A stretch of 64,000 nucleotides of DNA from Bacteroidetes bacterium HGW-Bacteroidetes-16 (GTDB taxonomy: Bacteria > Bacteroidota > Bacteroidia > Bacteroidales > F082): NCBI GenBank assembly GCA_002840975.1, contig PHDN01000018.1:1-64000 (forward strand), given 5' to 3'. Positions 36,402-45,705 of this stretch are shown in pieces. The notes under the pieces are model-generated. The model was not told the DNA's origin, ran no database searches, and was given only the letters and a program-made list of their open reading frames with translations. Position 1 is the first letter of the stretch. Every line of letters starts with the position of its first letter. The translations under genes and the position numbers were made by a program.

Positions 36402-37697
36402 TTATCTCATCAATCCCTCAATTTCATCCGGTTCAATTGGAATATTGGCCATCAGATTAATTGGCTCGCCTTCGGTAATCAGGATGTCATTCTCAAGGCG
36501 GATACCCAGATTTTCTTCCGCGATATAAATTCCCGGCTCGCAGGTAAGCACCATGCCCGGAGAAAGGATGCTCTCTTTTGGGCCAACATCATGCACATCG
36601 AGACCAAGAAAATGAGCCGTACCATGCATAAAATAATTTTTAAATAAAGGAGATTTCAGATCTTGAGCCTCCAATTCAGACAAAGTAAACAAACCCAGAC
36701 CGATCATTTCCTGTTCCATTAGCTCCTCCGTTCTCCTGTTGATTTGGTTGATGCTGTTTCCGGGCACATACAACTTGATGACTTCCCGTTGTACACGCAA
36801 TACCGCCTGGTAACAAGCACGTTGCCGATCAGAAAAATGCCCGTTGACAGGGATGGTACGGCTCATGTCAGCTGAGTAGTTCGCATATTCGGCACCCACG
36901 TCCAACAACACCAGATCCCCGTCCTTGCATTCCTGATCATTCTCAATATAATGCAAAATGCAGGCATTCTTCCCTGAAGCTATAATGGGCTGATATCCAT
37001 GACCATTTGCCCGGTTGATGGTAAATTCATGTTCAATTTCTGCCTGTACTTCCATTTCATTCATGCCGGGTTTGATGGTGTTTAGTACCCTGCGAAAGGC
37101 TTTGTTGGTGATTTCGCACGCTTCCTGAATCAACTTGATTTCCTCCTCCGATTTGATCATTCTTAATTGAGTGATTAATGGAGCTGCCCTATGATAGGTA
37201 TGCAATGGAAAACTTTCTTTGAGTGCTAATCCAATTCGCTCATTTCTGTCTTTAACTTCACTAAAAAATTTAGGATATTCATTAAAATTCAGATAGATAT
37301 TTATTGCCCAGGCAAGCAATTCGCGTAAAACCAAGTCATAATCTTCAACAAATCGAATTTGATGGACACCCGAAATTGCCCTGGCTTCTTCAGCAGTGTA
37401 TTTATGTCCTTCCCATTGTGCCATGGTCTCATTGCTCCTGATGATGAACAATACTTCTTGTAGCTTAGCATTGGGTGCTCCCGGAGCAATCACCAGTATG
37501 GTTTTTTCTTGTTCTATACCGGTTAGGTAGAACAGGTCCGACTGTTGCCGAAAGGGAAAGAACTGGTCGCCGTTTCGTGGATACTGTTCGTTGGAATGAA
37601 AAATCGCCACCGATTTATTCGGAAGCAGGTTGGCAAATCGATTCCTGTTATCCGAAAAAAGTTTTGATTGAATGGGTAAATAGCGCATAAGCTTCAT
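36402..37697 (-). CDS. pepP: Xaa-Pro aminopeptidase (aminopeptidase P, M24B)
   Basis: A 431-residue cytoplasmic metallopeptidase that removes the N-terminal residue preceding Pro. An N-terminal creatinase-like domain (~1-165) is followed by the pita-bread fold. The dinuclear metal ligands are visible as Asp in LLDVGAEYANYSADMSRT (two), His in HGTAHFLGLDVHD, Glu in LTCEPGIYI and Glu in GIRLENDILIT. The length fits bacterial PepP. MRYLP at 37688 is an alternative start, but MKLMRY at 37697 is kept. A -7 element lies 13 bp upstream. Confidence 0.95.
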   Translation of the reverse strand: MKLMRYLPIQSKLFSDNRNRFANLLPNKSVAIFHSNEQYPRNGDQFFPFRQQSDLFYLTGIEQEKTILVIAPGAPNAKLQEVLFIIRSNETMAQWEGHKYTAEEARAISGVHQIRFVEDYDLVLRELLAWAINIYLNFNEYPKFFSEVKDRNERIGLALKESFPLHTYHRAAPLITQLRMIKSEEEIKLIQEACEITNKAFRRVLNTIKPGMNEMEVQAEIEHEFTINRANGHGYQPIIASGKNACILHYIENDQECKDGDLVLLDVGAEYANYSADMSRTIPVNGHFSDRQRACYQAVLRVQREVIKLYVPGNSINQINRRTEELMEQEMIGLGLFTLSELEAQDLKSPLFKNYFMHGTAHFLGLDVHDVGPKESILSPGMVLTCEPGIYIAEENLGIRLENDILITEGEPINLMANIPIEPDEIEGLMR

Positions 37698-37709
37698 AGT
37701 TTAAGGTTA

Positions 37710-37717
37710 CAAATCTA
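37710..37717 (-). promoter_or_regulatory. -7 element of pepP
   Basis: Minus-strand TAGATTTG matches TAnnTTTG, 13 bp upstream of the pepP start codon. Confidence 0.45.
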
Positions 37718-37817
37718 ATTAAACCTCTGATTTAACCGGCACATCGCAACCAGTTTTGGACACTATTTAACATTGTTAAAAATAAACAGTATGCCAAAAA
37801 TCCGTTGAAAAGTTTCA

Positions 37818-37825
37818 TACTTTTG
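37818..37825 (+). promoter_or_regulatory. -7 element of the sdh/frd operon
   Basis: TACTTTTG matches TAnnTTTG, 50 bp upstream of the cytochrome b subunit start codon. A -33 TTG at the expected distance was not seen. Confidence 0.5.
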
Positions 37826-37874
37826 TTGCATAATTAACACCTACGTTTACAAAAATCACATAAAAAGCGTAATT

Positions 37875-38546
37875 ATGAGTAAATTTTATTCTTCGGTCAC
37901 TAAGAAGATATGGATGTCGTTTATGGGTTTATTCCTGATGACATTTTTAGTTGTGCACCTAAGCATCAATCTTTTACTGGTTTTCGACCCAACCAAAAAC
38001 CTGTTCAACGAAGCATCCCATTTTATGGGGACCAATCCTTTTATTCAATTATTTCAATGGGTTCTGTTTGCAGGATTTGTAGTTCACATCATCCTTGGCC
38101 TCATTCTGCAAATAGAAAACTGGGTGGCTCGCCCCAAAGGATATCGCTTAAAAGCGATTTCGGAAGATTCTTTTTTTAGTAAATACATGATCCACACAGG
38201 AGTCATTATTTTCATTTTCCTTTCCATTCACTTCGTAAATTTCTTTTTGGTCGCTAAAGGCTTTATTGGTGAAATTCCCAAAATCCAAATAGACGGTAAA
38301 ACCGCTGACGATATGGGAGCCTTGGTAATTGCCCTGTTTCAAATGCCATATTATGTGGTTGGTTATCTAATCGCGCTCATGATACTGGGTTTTCACCTTG
38401 ATCATGGATTTCAATCAGCATTTCAGTCGCTCGGACTCAATCATCCAAAATACACACCTTTTATTAAAGGGTTTGGACATTTCTTTGCTGTCCTCATTAC
38501 CCTTGCTTTTATGTCGATTCCGCTGTTTATTTACTTTTCAAAATAA
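37875..38546 (+). CDS. sdhC: Succinate dehydrogenase/fumarate reductase cytochrome b subunit
   Basis: A 223-residue membrane anchor with five hydrophobic helices, the single-subunit (B-type) anchor of Bacteroidetes and epsilonproteobacterial complexes. Histidines sit within or at the ends of several helices (VVHLSINLLL, VHIILGLIL, HTGVIIFIFLSIHFVNFF, HLDHGFQSAF), as expected for a dihaem b cytochrome that exchanges electrons with quinone. It is first in a three-gene operon, 6 bp before the flavoprotein gene. Confidence 0.95.
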   Translation: MSKFYSSVTKKIWMSFMGLFLMTFLVVHLSINLLLVFDPTKNLFNEASHFMGTNPFIQLFQWVLFAGFVVHIILGLILQIENWVARPKGYRLKAISEDSFFSKYMIHTGVIIFIFLSIHFVNFFLVAKGFIGEIPKIQIDGKTADDMGALVIALFQMPYYVVGYLIALMILGFHLDHGFQSAFQSLGLNHPKYTPFIKGFGHFFAVLITLAFMSIPLFIYFSK

Positions 38547-38552
38547 GATATT

Positions 38553-40499
38553 ATGACAAAGCTAGAATCAAAAATACCGGACGGACCATTGGCCGAAAAA
38601 TGGACTAATTATAAAGCTCATCAAAATCTGGTCAATCCGGCCAACAAACGAAAAGTGGATATCATTGTCATTGGTACCGGATTAGCCGGTGGTGCGGCCG
38701 CGGCAAGTCTCTCAGAACTTGGTTTTAACGTGAGTGTATTTTGTATTCAGGACAGTCCGCGCCGGGCTCACAGCATTGCCGCCCAGGGCGGGATCAATGC
38801 TGCTAAAAATTACCCCAACGATGGCGACAGTGTCTATCGTCTGTTTTATGATACCATCAAAGGTGGTGACTACCGTGCCCGTGAAGCCAATGTTTATCGT
38901 TTGGCCGAAGTGAGCAACAATATCATCGACCAATGTGTAGCACAGGGAGTTCCATTTGCACGCGAATACGGTGGACTGCTCGACAACCGTTCATTTGGTG
39001 GCGCTTTGGTTTCCCGGACATTTTATGCGCGTGGTCAAACCGGTCAGCAGCTTTTGCTGGGTGCCTACAGTGCGTTAAGCAAACAAATAGGCAAAGGTGC
39101 GGTTAAGATGTACACCCGTCGTGAGATGCTTGACGTGGTTAAAATTGACGGACGGGCCCGTGGAGTGATTGTACGCAACCTGGTTACAGGAAAGTTAGAG
39201 CGTCATGCTGCCCACGCTGTACTATTGGCTACCGGTGGTTATGCCAACGTGTTTTTTCTCAGTACCAACGCAATGACCTCCAATGGAAGTGCTGCCTGGC
39301 GGGCATATAAAAGAGGTGCATTTTTTGCCAATCCAAGTTTTGTGCAAATTCATCCCACCTGTATTCCCGTTCACGGCGACTACCAGTCGAAGCTGACGCT
39401 GATGAGCGAAAGCCTCCGCAATGATGGCCGCATCTGGGTTCCGAAGAAAAAAGAAGACGCTGAAAAAATACAAAAAGGTCAATTAAAAGCCACCGATATT
39501 GCTGAGGAAGACCGTGATTATTATCTCGAACGCCGTTATCCTGCTTTTGGCAACCTGGTTCCCCGTGACGTGGCTTCCCGGGCCGCCAAAGAGCGCTGTG
39601 ATGCCGGTTTCGGAGTGGGTTCCACCGGATTGGCCGTGTATCTTGATTTTAAATCATCCATCGCCCGGCTGGGCAAAAATGTGATCGAAGCACGCTACGG
39701 GAACCTCTTCCAGATGTACGAAAAAATTGTAGATGCCAATCCATATGAAACACCCATGATGATTTACCCTGCCATCCATTATACGATGGGAGGAACCTGG
39801 GTGGATTATGAATTGCAAAGCACCATCCCCGGCTTGTTTGTGGGTGGTGAGGCCAATTTTAGCGATCATGGAGCCAACCGTTTGGGAGCTTCGGCACTGA
39901 TGCAGGGCTTGTCCGATGGTTATTTTGTATTGCCTTATACCATGCAGAATTATCTGGCCGATCAGATTACAGTTCCTCACTTTAAAACCGATTCAGCTGA
40001 ATTTGAAGCCGCTGAGAAAGAAGTGCAGGAGCGCATTAACAAACTCCTGGCAGTAAAAGGCGATCATACCGTAGATTCGTTCCACCGCCGTTTGGGTCTC
40101 ATTATGTGGGACAATGTGGGCATGGCCCGCAACAAGGCCGGCCTGGAAAAAGCCATTGAAGAGTTAAAAGCTTTACGCAAAGAATTCTGGCAACAAGTTA
40201 AAGTTCCCGGAACAAACGATGGCTTGAATGTAGAACTGGAAAAAGCCTTGCGGGTGGCCGATTTTCTCGAATTGGGTGAGTTGTTGGCTTATGATGCTTT
40301 AAACCGCAACGAATCGAGCGGAGGTCACTTCCGTGAAGAATACCAAACTCCTGAAGGCGAAGCCCTGCGCAACGACAAAGAGTATATGTACGCCGCTGCC
40401 TGGGAATACAAAGGCGATGATCAGGAACCGGAACTTCACAAGGAACCCCTCATCTATGAGAACATCGAAGTGAAACAGCGTAACTATAAAACTGCTTAA
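38553..40499 (+). CDS. sdhA: Succinate dehydrogenase/fumarate reductase flavoprotein subunit
   Basis: A 648-residue catalytic subunit that interconverts succinate and fumarate. The N-terminal FAD-binding Rossmann segment is [31 protein letters not shown] contains His73, the covalent FAD attachment site. [27 protein letters not shown], the active-site region [14 protein letters not shown] and [22 protein letters not shown] follow. The length and sequence style fit the non-classical (B-type) flavoproteins. The enzyme may work as a fumarate reductase in anaerobic metabolism. Direction cannot be told from sequence. Confidence 0.97.
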   Translation: MTKLESKIPDGPLAEKWTNYKAHQNLVNPANKRKVDIIVIGTGLAGGAAAASLSELGFNVSVFCIQDSPRRAHSIAAQGGINAAKNYPNDGDSVYRLFYDTIKGGDYRAREANVYRLAEVSNNIIDQCVAQGVPFAREYGGLLDNRSFGGALVSRTFYARGQTGQQLLLGAYSALSKQIGKGAVKMYTRREMLDVVKIDGRARGVIVRNLVTGKLERHAAHAVLLATGGYANVFFLSTNAMTSNGSAAWRAYKRGAFFANPSFVQIHPTCIPVHGDYQSKLTLMSESLRNDGRIWVPKKKEDAEKIQKGQLKATDIAEEDRDYYLERRYPAFGNLVPRDVASRAAKERCDAGFGVGSTGLAVYLDFKSSIARLGKNVIEARYGNLFQMYEKIVDANPYETPMMIYPAIHYTMGGTWVDYELQSTIPGLFVGGEANFSDHGANRLGASALMQGLSDGYFVLPYTMQNYLADQITVPHFKTDSAEFEAAEKEVQERINKLLAVKGDHTVDSFHRRLGLIMWDNVGMARNKAGLEKAIEELKALRKEFWQQVKVPGTNDGLNVELEKALRVADFLELGELLAYDALNRNESSGGHFREEYQTPEGEALRNDKEYMYAAAWEYKGDDQEPELHKEPLIYENIEVKQRNYKTA

Positions 40500-40520
40500 T
40501 TAACATAAAATACCGGAACA

Positions 40521-41261
40521 ATGGATTTAAAACTTAAAATATGGAGACAACCCTCCGCCCATGCTGATGGTAAATTTGTTGACTATCAGGTGCATGAAAT
40601 TTCAAAAGATGCTTCTTTCCTCGAAATGCTGGATATCCTCAACGAGGAACTGGTAAACAAAGGTGAAGACCCTGTGGCCTTTGACCACGACTGCCGCGAA
40701 GGCATTTGCGGCATGTGTAGTTTATTTATCAATGGACGACCTCACGGTCCCGATAATGCCATCACCACCTGTCAGTTGCACATGCGCAGGTTTAAGGATG
40801 GTGAAACCGTAACCATCGAGCCCTGGCGTGCAAAACCTTTTCCTGTTATTAAGGATTTGATGGTTGACCGGAGTGCTTTCGATGAAATCATCCAGGCCGG
40901 TGGATTTGTAAGTATTGCTACCGGCGGTGTCCCCGATGCCAACGCCATCCCCATCCGCAAACAAAATGCTGATTTGGCCATGGATGCCGCAGCCTGTATT
41001 GGATGTGGTGCTTGTGTGGCAGCCTGTAAAAATGCATCGGCTATGTTGTTTGTGGCGGCGAAAGTATCGCAGTTTGCCCTGTTGCCACAAGGCAAGGTAG
41101 AAGCAAAGGAGCGTGTACAAAAAATGGTGGCCAAGATGGATGACCTGGGATTTGGAAACTGTACCAACACCTATGCCTGCGAAGCCGAATGTCCCAAAGA
41201 AATTTCTGTTACCAACATCGCCCGCATGAACCGGGAGTTTTTGGTAGCGAAATTGTCGTAG
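40521..41261 (+). CDS. sdhB: Succinate dehydrogenase/fumarate reductase iron-sulfur subunit
   Basis: A 246-residue electron-transfer subunit. The plant-type 2Fe-2S site is CREGICGMC plus a distal Cys in TTCQLH. The 4Fe-4S site is [11 protein letters not shown], and the remaining Cys for the 3Fe-4S centre are in [12 protein letters not shown]. It connects the flavin to the b haems of SdhC. It is last in the operon and is followed at once by a 20-bp perfect hairpin. Confidence 0.97.
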   Translation: MDLKLKIWRQPSAHADGKFVDYQVHEISKDASFLEMLDILNEELVNKGEDPVAFDHDCREGICGMCSLFINGRPHGPDNAITTCQLHMRRFKDGETVTIEPWRAKPFPVIKDLMVDRSAFDEIIQAGGFVSIATGGVPDANAIPIRKQNADLAMDAAACIGCGACVAACKNASAMLFVAAKVSQFALLPQGKVEAKERVQKMVAKMDDLGFGNCTNTYACEAECPKEISVTNIARMNREFLVAKLS

Positions 41262-41262
41262 C

Positions 41263-41305
41263 AACCTTACCCTGCAAGGGTTCAAAACCCTTGCAGGGTA
41301 AGGTT
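41263..41305 (+). terminator. Perfect 20-bp hairpin after sdhB, probable terminator
   Basis: AACCTTACCCTGCAAGGGTT pairs perfectly with the following arm across a 3-nt loop, beginning 2 bp past the stop codon, and the stem ends in TTTT. Its length exceeds that of ordinary terminators and resembles dispersed hairpin repeats of Bacteroidetes. A small second palindrome, GGTAGGT-AA-ACCTACC, follows near 41320-41335. Confidence 0.7.
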
Positions 41306-41417
41306 TTATCCTGCCGAAGGTAGGTAAACCTACCGAAGGTATTAGTCATGAAACACAAACGAAAAATGGGGACAAATAAAACAGGTTATATCCTTACTCA
41401 AAATACAGGTCCTCTGG

Positions 41418-42857
41418 TCACGGAAACCATTTCCTGTAAATCGCAACGTAGGTACCATCTGTTTTCGCGGCATCCAGTGCATCCTGCCATTGATTGACAA
41501 TTGATGCTGAAGTTCCTTTTGAAAATGCAATATAATAATCTGAAGACATCAGCACAAAGGCAGGGTTTACTTCATTATATTGATAACCAGATGCTTTAAG
41601 TATGTCAGGAAAGGTAACATCGGTACAAACGGCGGCATCTATCTGACCAGACATGAGCTTTTCGACCATCACGGCCGGATCGCCATCGGAAATCAGGTTT
41701 GTAAAACCATTCTCACGCAGATATTGATCAGAAAACCAGGAACTGACGGTGCCAATCGCGTTTAAACTCCTGGCTTCATCCAGGGTGGTGATTGAAATCC
41801 CCGAACCTGCCTTGGTGTAAAAATAAGTTGTATTGGTACCTATCGGGCCAACCCAGTTGAACAATTCCTCGCGGAGTTCTGTGCGATCCATAGTGAAGAG
41901 GCAAAAGTTTGGATTATTCAGGGCCAGTTCATAACCATTGCTCCACAATGAAAGTTTTATTTCACAAAAGGATTGATTTCGTTTCATGATTTCATTCACA
42001 ACGTCAGTGCCGAATCCGGTGATTTGTCCAAAACTGTTCCTATATGACAATGGGGGATATTGTTCCGTATAAATTTGTAAAATCTCCGGAGCATCCGGTG
42101 ATTGCATAAATTTCTGATAAAGTGCCTTCAAGGTGCCATTTAATTTCAAAGCATCTATCTCGTGCTGGAAATCAGCCACTACGGCATCAGGTGTGTTTTT
42201 ATTAAAGGCAAAATAAACCAGGTCAGTTCTGATGGTAAGCTTATCGGTAACATCGTATATCGATTGATTCAAAGCGTTTAATGCTGCTTCGGCAGTGATC
42301 TTGTCAGATGGGAAAAGATCAATTTCACCTTTCAACAATTTATTAAAGGCATCGATGTTGTTTTCGCAGTAAACAAGATTGGTAAATCCCTCTCCAACCA
42401 GGTATTGTTCTATCGAATAATCTTTTATCACGCCAATATTGGCAACCAACTTTGCGTCTTCCATCGAACTTATGAGGACCTGGTTTTGTGAAGAAGCGTA
42501 AAACAACCAATCGAGGGATGCAAAAGGGCCAGCCCATTTAAACAAATCTTTTCTTTCGGTATTCAGGATTGTTGAAAAAAGGACCGTGTTTTCATTGCTT
42601 TGAACCAATTCAAACCCTTCGGCCCATGGAAGTACTTTCACTTCATACGGAATTCCCAGCCGGTTGCATATCTCTTTCAACAGTTCGGGCGCCAGTCCGG
42701 TAAGTGCTCCATCCTCGGTGTAATTGAATGGTTTGTATTCTTCAGTTAAAAACTGAACCTGATATTGATAGTTGCCGGCGTTTTTATTTGTACAGCCCGA
42801 AAACAGAACTACCATTATCGGCAGCAGCAAAAAGAATAATAAGGTTTTCTTGTTCAT
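41418..42857 (-). CDS. Lipoprotein with two tandem SBP_bac_3 (amino-acid-binding) domains
   Basis: A 479-residue lipoprotein (lipobox LFSGC, Cys22). Residues ~30-255 and ~258-478 are two copies of a family 3 solute-binding domain. Each starts with a typical strand (FLTEEYKPFNYTEDGALTGLAPELLKEI and IYTEQYPPLSYRNSFGQITGFGTDVV) and contains the E/R-DLFKWAGP or ELREELFNWVGP hinge segment and a terminal LYQKFM or IYRKWFP. Duplicated SBPs without membrane domains are uncommon. No permease or ATPase lies nearby. Ligand sensing or scavenging is possible (inference). Confidence 0.85.
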   Translation of the reverse strand: MNKKTLLFFLLLPIMVVLFSGCTNKNAGNYQYQVQFLTEEYKPFNYTEDGALTGLAPELLKEICNRLGIPYEVKVLPWAEGFELVQSNENTVLFSTILNTERKDLFKWAGPFASLDWLFYASSQNQVLISSMEDAKLVANIGVIKDYSIEQYLVGEGFTNLVYCENNIDAFNKLLKGEIDLFPSDKITAEAALNALNQSIYDVTDKLTIRTDLVYFAFNKNTPDAVVADFQHEIDALKLNGTLKALYQKFMQSPDAPEILQIYTEQYPPLSYRNSFGQITGFGTDVVNEIMKRNQSFCEIKLSLWSNGYELALNNPNFCLFTMDRTELREELFNWVGPIGTNTTYFYTKAGSGISITTLDEARSLNAIGTVSSWFSDQYLRENGFTNLISDGDPAVMVEKLMSGQIDAAVCTDVTFPDILKASGYQYNEVNPAFVLMSSDYYIAFSKGTSASIVNQWQDALDAAKTDGTYVAIYRKWFP

Positions 42858-43070
42858 GATGATGGTTAAAGGATTGATTTAACAAATGTTGTGTATTCTA
42901 TACGTTGTGGTTTGAGCTACCTTCTAAACCGGGTTAAATGTATTTTTGAAATGCGTAGCCATTTTAATTTATGCGTCAAAGTTAGGCTTTTTGCTTCAAC
43001 TCAAATAAGTGGAATAAAGACATAATCGAATGACGGTGCTTATAGAATGAAATTTGCCTTTGGTCAAGGC

Positions 43071-44297
43071 TCATTTATACCTGCCGGCACACACCACATA
43101 TAGTTTTCCATCGCTGCCCGTGGTTAAGTTGTAATAGGTGGTCTTATAATATAAACCGCTCTGGTCGGGTTTAGTATAAATATAATCTTCCCAACCGGTA
43201 CCATGAGCAAGTGCACCACTGACGATCTGATCGCGAAAAGGTTTTCCGGCAGCATCCGTCTTTCCTCTGAAATTTACGCCTACCAACAGAGGATTGGTCG
43301 CATGCGCTACCATGGTCACCGCGGTATCGTAAGCAAAAGCATATAGTGAAGGATTTATGAGATCATGATAAGGAGCCTCTCCCGCGTTGATTTTATCCAG
43401 GGTAGCAGAGGAGTTCTCTTCGAGGTGCTGCGAGGTTGTACTCACAAGATCAATCACCATTTGTTCTGTAATGTTATCCTCCACATGCTCAATGACCTGA
43501 TATTTATTGAGTATCTTTTCATACACACTGCTCCCGTCTTCGGTTTTATCCAGTTTAAACTCATCCAGCACAGCCTGCATATAATCAACCAGTTCGTTGG
43601 AGATACCGGGATTGAATGCGTAATACAACTGTGTAACCTGTAAGTCATAAACGATATCGAAATCATCAGGATTATAACCCATTGAGACCACTGCCAACCC
43701 ATGGCCAATCTCCGAATAGGCAATACATTCAAAGGATTGGTTAGTCAGTCCTGCGTATAAATCACTCATGCTGTTCACCTCGACGAGCATTGATTGCGGA
43801 ACTCCCAGGTTGAGTAACAGTGTTATATTGCTGTATCCTGCTATCACACCAATGGTATGCGTCGCCAGGTCGGCAGCATTGGTAATGTTGAGTTGCTGTG
43901 ATGATAACGCAATAACTACGTCTTTTTGAGGGGCAATCGGCCCGACCCATTTAAACAGGTTTTCCCGTTCAGGAATCCTGACAACTGAAAACAGCATGGT
44001 ATTGGGCTGATTCAGAGTCCTCTGATATACGGTGTCCCATTCATTTATTTCCAAAGTAATGTCGGTTGGTTCGATGTTCATTTTGGTGAACAATCCATTA
44101 AGGATATCTGCCGAAACACCATAAATTTCTCCCTCATTCTCGTAATTAAATGGCGGATAATTTTCTGTCAGATAGGAAATGGCCTTCATTTTGTCGGAAT
44201 AATCCGGAGAGTCAGGGGTGTTCTTTTTGCAGCCCGACAACAAAAATAATCCTAATGCCAAAAACATCAATACGTTTAAAAAAATTATTATTTTCAT
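43071..44297 (-). CDS. Lipoprotein with SBP_bac_3 domain and C-terminal Cache domain
   Basis: From the Met at 44297 the protein has 408 residues and a lipobox (FLLSGCKK). The longer frame from 44321 adds eight residues before the signal and is less likely. Residues ~30-265 are a family 3 solute-binding domain closely similar in layout to the neighbour at 41418 (YLTENYPPFNYENEGEIYG, ENLFKWVGPIA). The last ~125 residues are a single Cache-2 type domain: YAFAYDTAVTMVAHATNPLLVG, KTDAAGKPFRDQIV, GTGWEDYIYTKP and DGKLYVVCAGRY. Cache domains normally form receptor ectodomains, so a soluble lipoprotein pairing is unusual. It is 213 bp from its paralogue on the same strand. Confidence 0.85.
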   Translation of the reverse strand: MKIIIFLNVLMFLALGLFLLSGCKKNTPDSPDYSDKMKAISYLTENYPPFNYENEGEIYGVSADILNGLFTKMNIEPTDITLEINEWDTVYQRTLNQPNTMLFSVVRIPERENLFKWVGPIAPQKDVVIALSSQQLNITNAADLATHTIGVIAGYSNITLLLNLGVPQSMLVEVNSMSDLYAGLTNQSFECIAYSEIGHGLAVVSMGYNPDDFDIVYDLQVTQLYYAFNPGISNELVDYMQAVLDEFKLDKTEDGSSVYEKILNKYQVIEHVEDNITEQMVIDLVSTTSQHLEENSSATLDKINAGEAPYHDLINPSLYAFAYDTAVTMVAHATNPLLVGVNFRGKTDAAGKPFRDQIVSGALAHGTGWEDYIYTKPDQSGLYYKTTYYNLTTGSDGKLYVVCAGRYK

Positions 44298-44471
44298 GCT
44301 GTGATATTTATAGGACGTCATTTTAAACTTTATGGTTAAACACAGGGCAGCAAAATAATTACCAAATTTAACTATATAAATGGATGTTTAAATCATCTCC
44401 CCGGATTTTAATTTCAGCAATGAGGGTACCTGTGACTTGAATTTAGAAGTGATTACTTCCCGACTTTTTCC

Positions 44472-44501
44472 TTGCAACCTCATCTCTTTTATCTATCTTT
44501 G
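44472..44501 (+). promoter_or_regulatory. Bacteroidetes promoter of holB-tilS
   Basis: TTG at 44472-44474 and TATCTTTG at 44494-44501 are separated by 19 nt. The -7 element lies 19 bp upstream of the holB start codon. Confidence 0.75.
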
Positions 44502-44520
44502 AAGCCTCACAAAAGATGCC

Positions 44521-45678
44521 ATGCAGTTTGAACACATCGTTGGTCAGCAGGAAGTTAAAGAACGGTTAATCACCAGTTTCCGTGGTGGGCGTTTGGCTCA
44601 TACCCAGCTTTTTCTGGGACCGGAAGGCTCCGGGGCATTGCCACTGGCCATTGCTTTTGCTCAGTTTGTCAATTGCAAACAACCAACCGAAACCGATAGC
44701 TGTGGTGATTGCCCGTCCTGTAAAAAGTTTCAGAAATACGCCCATCCTGATTTGCATTTTTATTTCCCCACCACCACTACCGATGCCGTAAAAAAAGAAC
44801 CCAAATCGGAGTTGATGCTCACCGAATGGCGCACCTATCTGTCAAAAAATCAGGGTTATGCCACCCAAAACAGTTGGTACGATTTTCTGGGCGTTGGCAA
44901 TAAGCAGGGCACCATTTATGTACGCGATGCGGCCGATATCATTAGCAAGATGGCCCTGAAGGCTTATGAAGCAAAGTACAAAGTAATTGTTGTTTGGATG
45001 GTGGAGAAACTCCATGAATCGGCATCCAATAAACTGCTGAAAACCCTGGAGGAACCGCCTGACAATACATTGATTTTGCTGGTGGCAGAGCGTTTCGAAT
45101 TGTTATTGCCTACCGTTCGTTCGCGTGCTCAACTGGTGAAAGTGCCCAAAATAACCGACCCGGACATTTTTCAATGGCTGCAGGATCAGTATTCAGATGC
45201 TACTGCTGCTCAATCGGTTACCCGGCAGGCCAATGGAAACCTCAACGCGGCCCTCGAAATATTAAACAATGTGGATGAATCACAATCAAATTTCATCCTG
45301 CTAAGTCAATGGCTCCGGCTGTGTTATAAACCGGGGAATTTCGTGCCGCTTCACCAGTTCAACCAGGAAATGTCTAAACTGGGACGAGAGCGACAAAAGA
45401 GTTTCCTGAAGTTTGCCCTCGAAAGCATTCACAACAGTTTAGCCATCAATCATGGAAATGCACAATTGGTTAAAAGTACCGGAGAGGAGTTGACCTTTGT
45501 GCAAAAGTTTGCTCCATACATTAATAAGGCCAATCAGATAAAAATAGTCGGGATACTCAACCAGGCCATCTTTCATATCGAACGCAATGCCCATGCTGCC
45601 ATTTTATTTACCGACTTGAGCTTTCAAATGGTGGATTTGATGGAAGCTGGAAAGAAATTTGTGAAAAACCCGTTTTAA
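44521..45678 (+). CDS. holB: DNA polymerase III delta' subunit
   Basis: A 385-residue clamp-loader subunit. The AAA+ fold starts with FEHIVGQQEVKERLITSFRGGRLAH. The P-loop is GPEGSGALPLA and lacks the GKT/GKS lysine, as expected for non-hydrolysing delta'. A zinc module is visible as C-x8-C-x2-C-x2-C (CKQPTETDSCGDCPSC). Sensor region LLKTLEEPP and RSRAQLV follow. It has a full -33/-7 promoter and is followed 27 bp later by tilS. Confidence 0.92.
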   Translation: MQFEHIVGQQEVKERLITSFRGGRLAHTQLFLGPEGSGALPLAIAFAQFVNCKQPTETDSCGDCPSCKKFQKYAHPDLHFYFPTTTTDAVKKEPKSELMLTEWRTYLSKNQGYATQNSWYDFLGVGNKQGTIYVRDAADIISKMALKAYEAKYKVIVVWMVEKLHESASNKLLKTLEEPPDNTLILLVAERFELLLPTVRSRAQLVKVPKITDPDIFQWLQDQYSDATAAQSVTRQANGNLNAALEILNNVDESQSNFILLSQWLRLCYKPGNFVPLHQFNQEMSKLGRERQKSFLKFALESIHNSLAINHGNAQLVKSTGEELTFVQKFAPYINKANQIKIVGILNQAIFHIERNAHAAILFTDLSFQMVDLMEAGKKFVKNPF

Positions 45679-45705
45679 TCGTTACCCAACATTTACCCTT
45701 TAAAA

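Noticed and set aside
40722-41285. 187-residue ORF antisense to sdhB
   Set aside because: It lies opposite the Cys-rich conserved SdhB and runs into the terminator hairpin; no features of a real gene.
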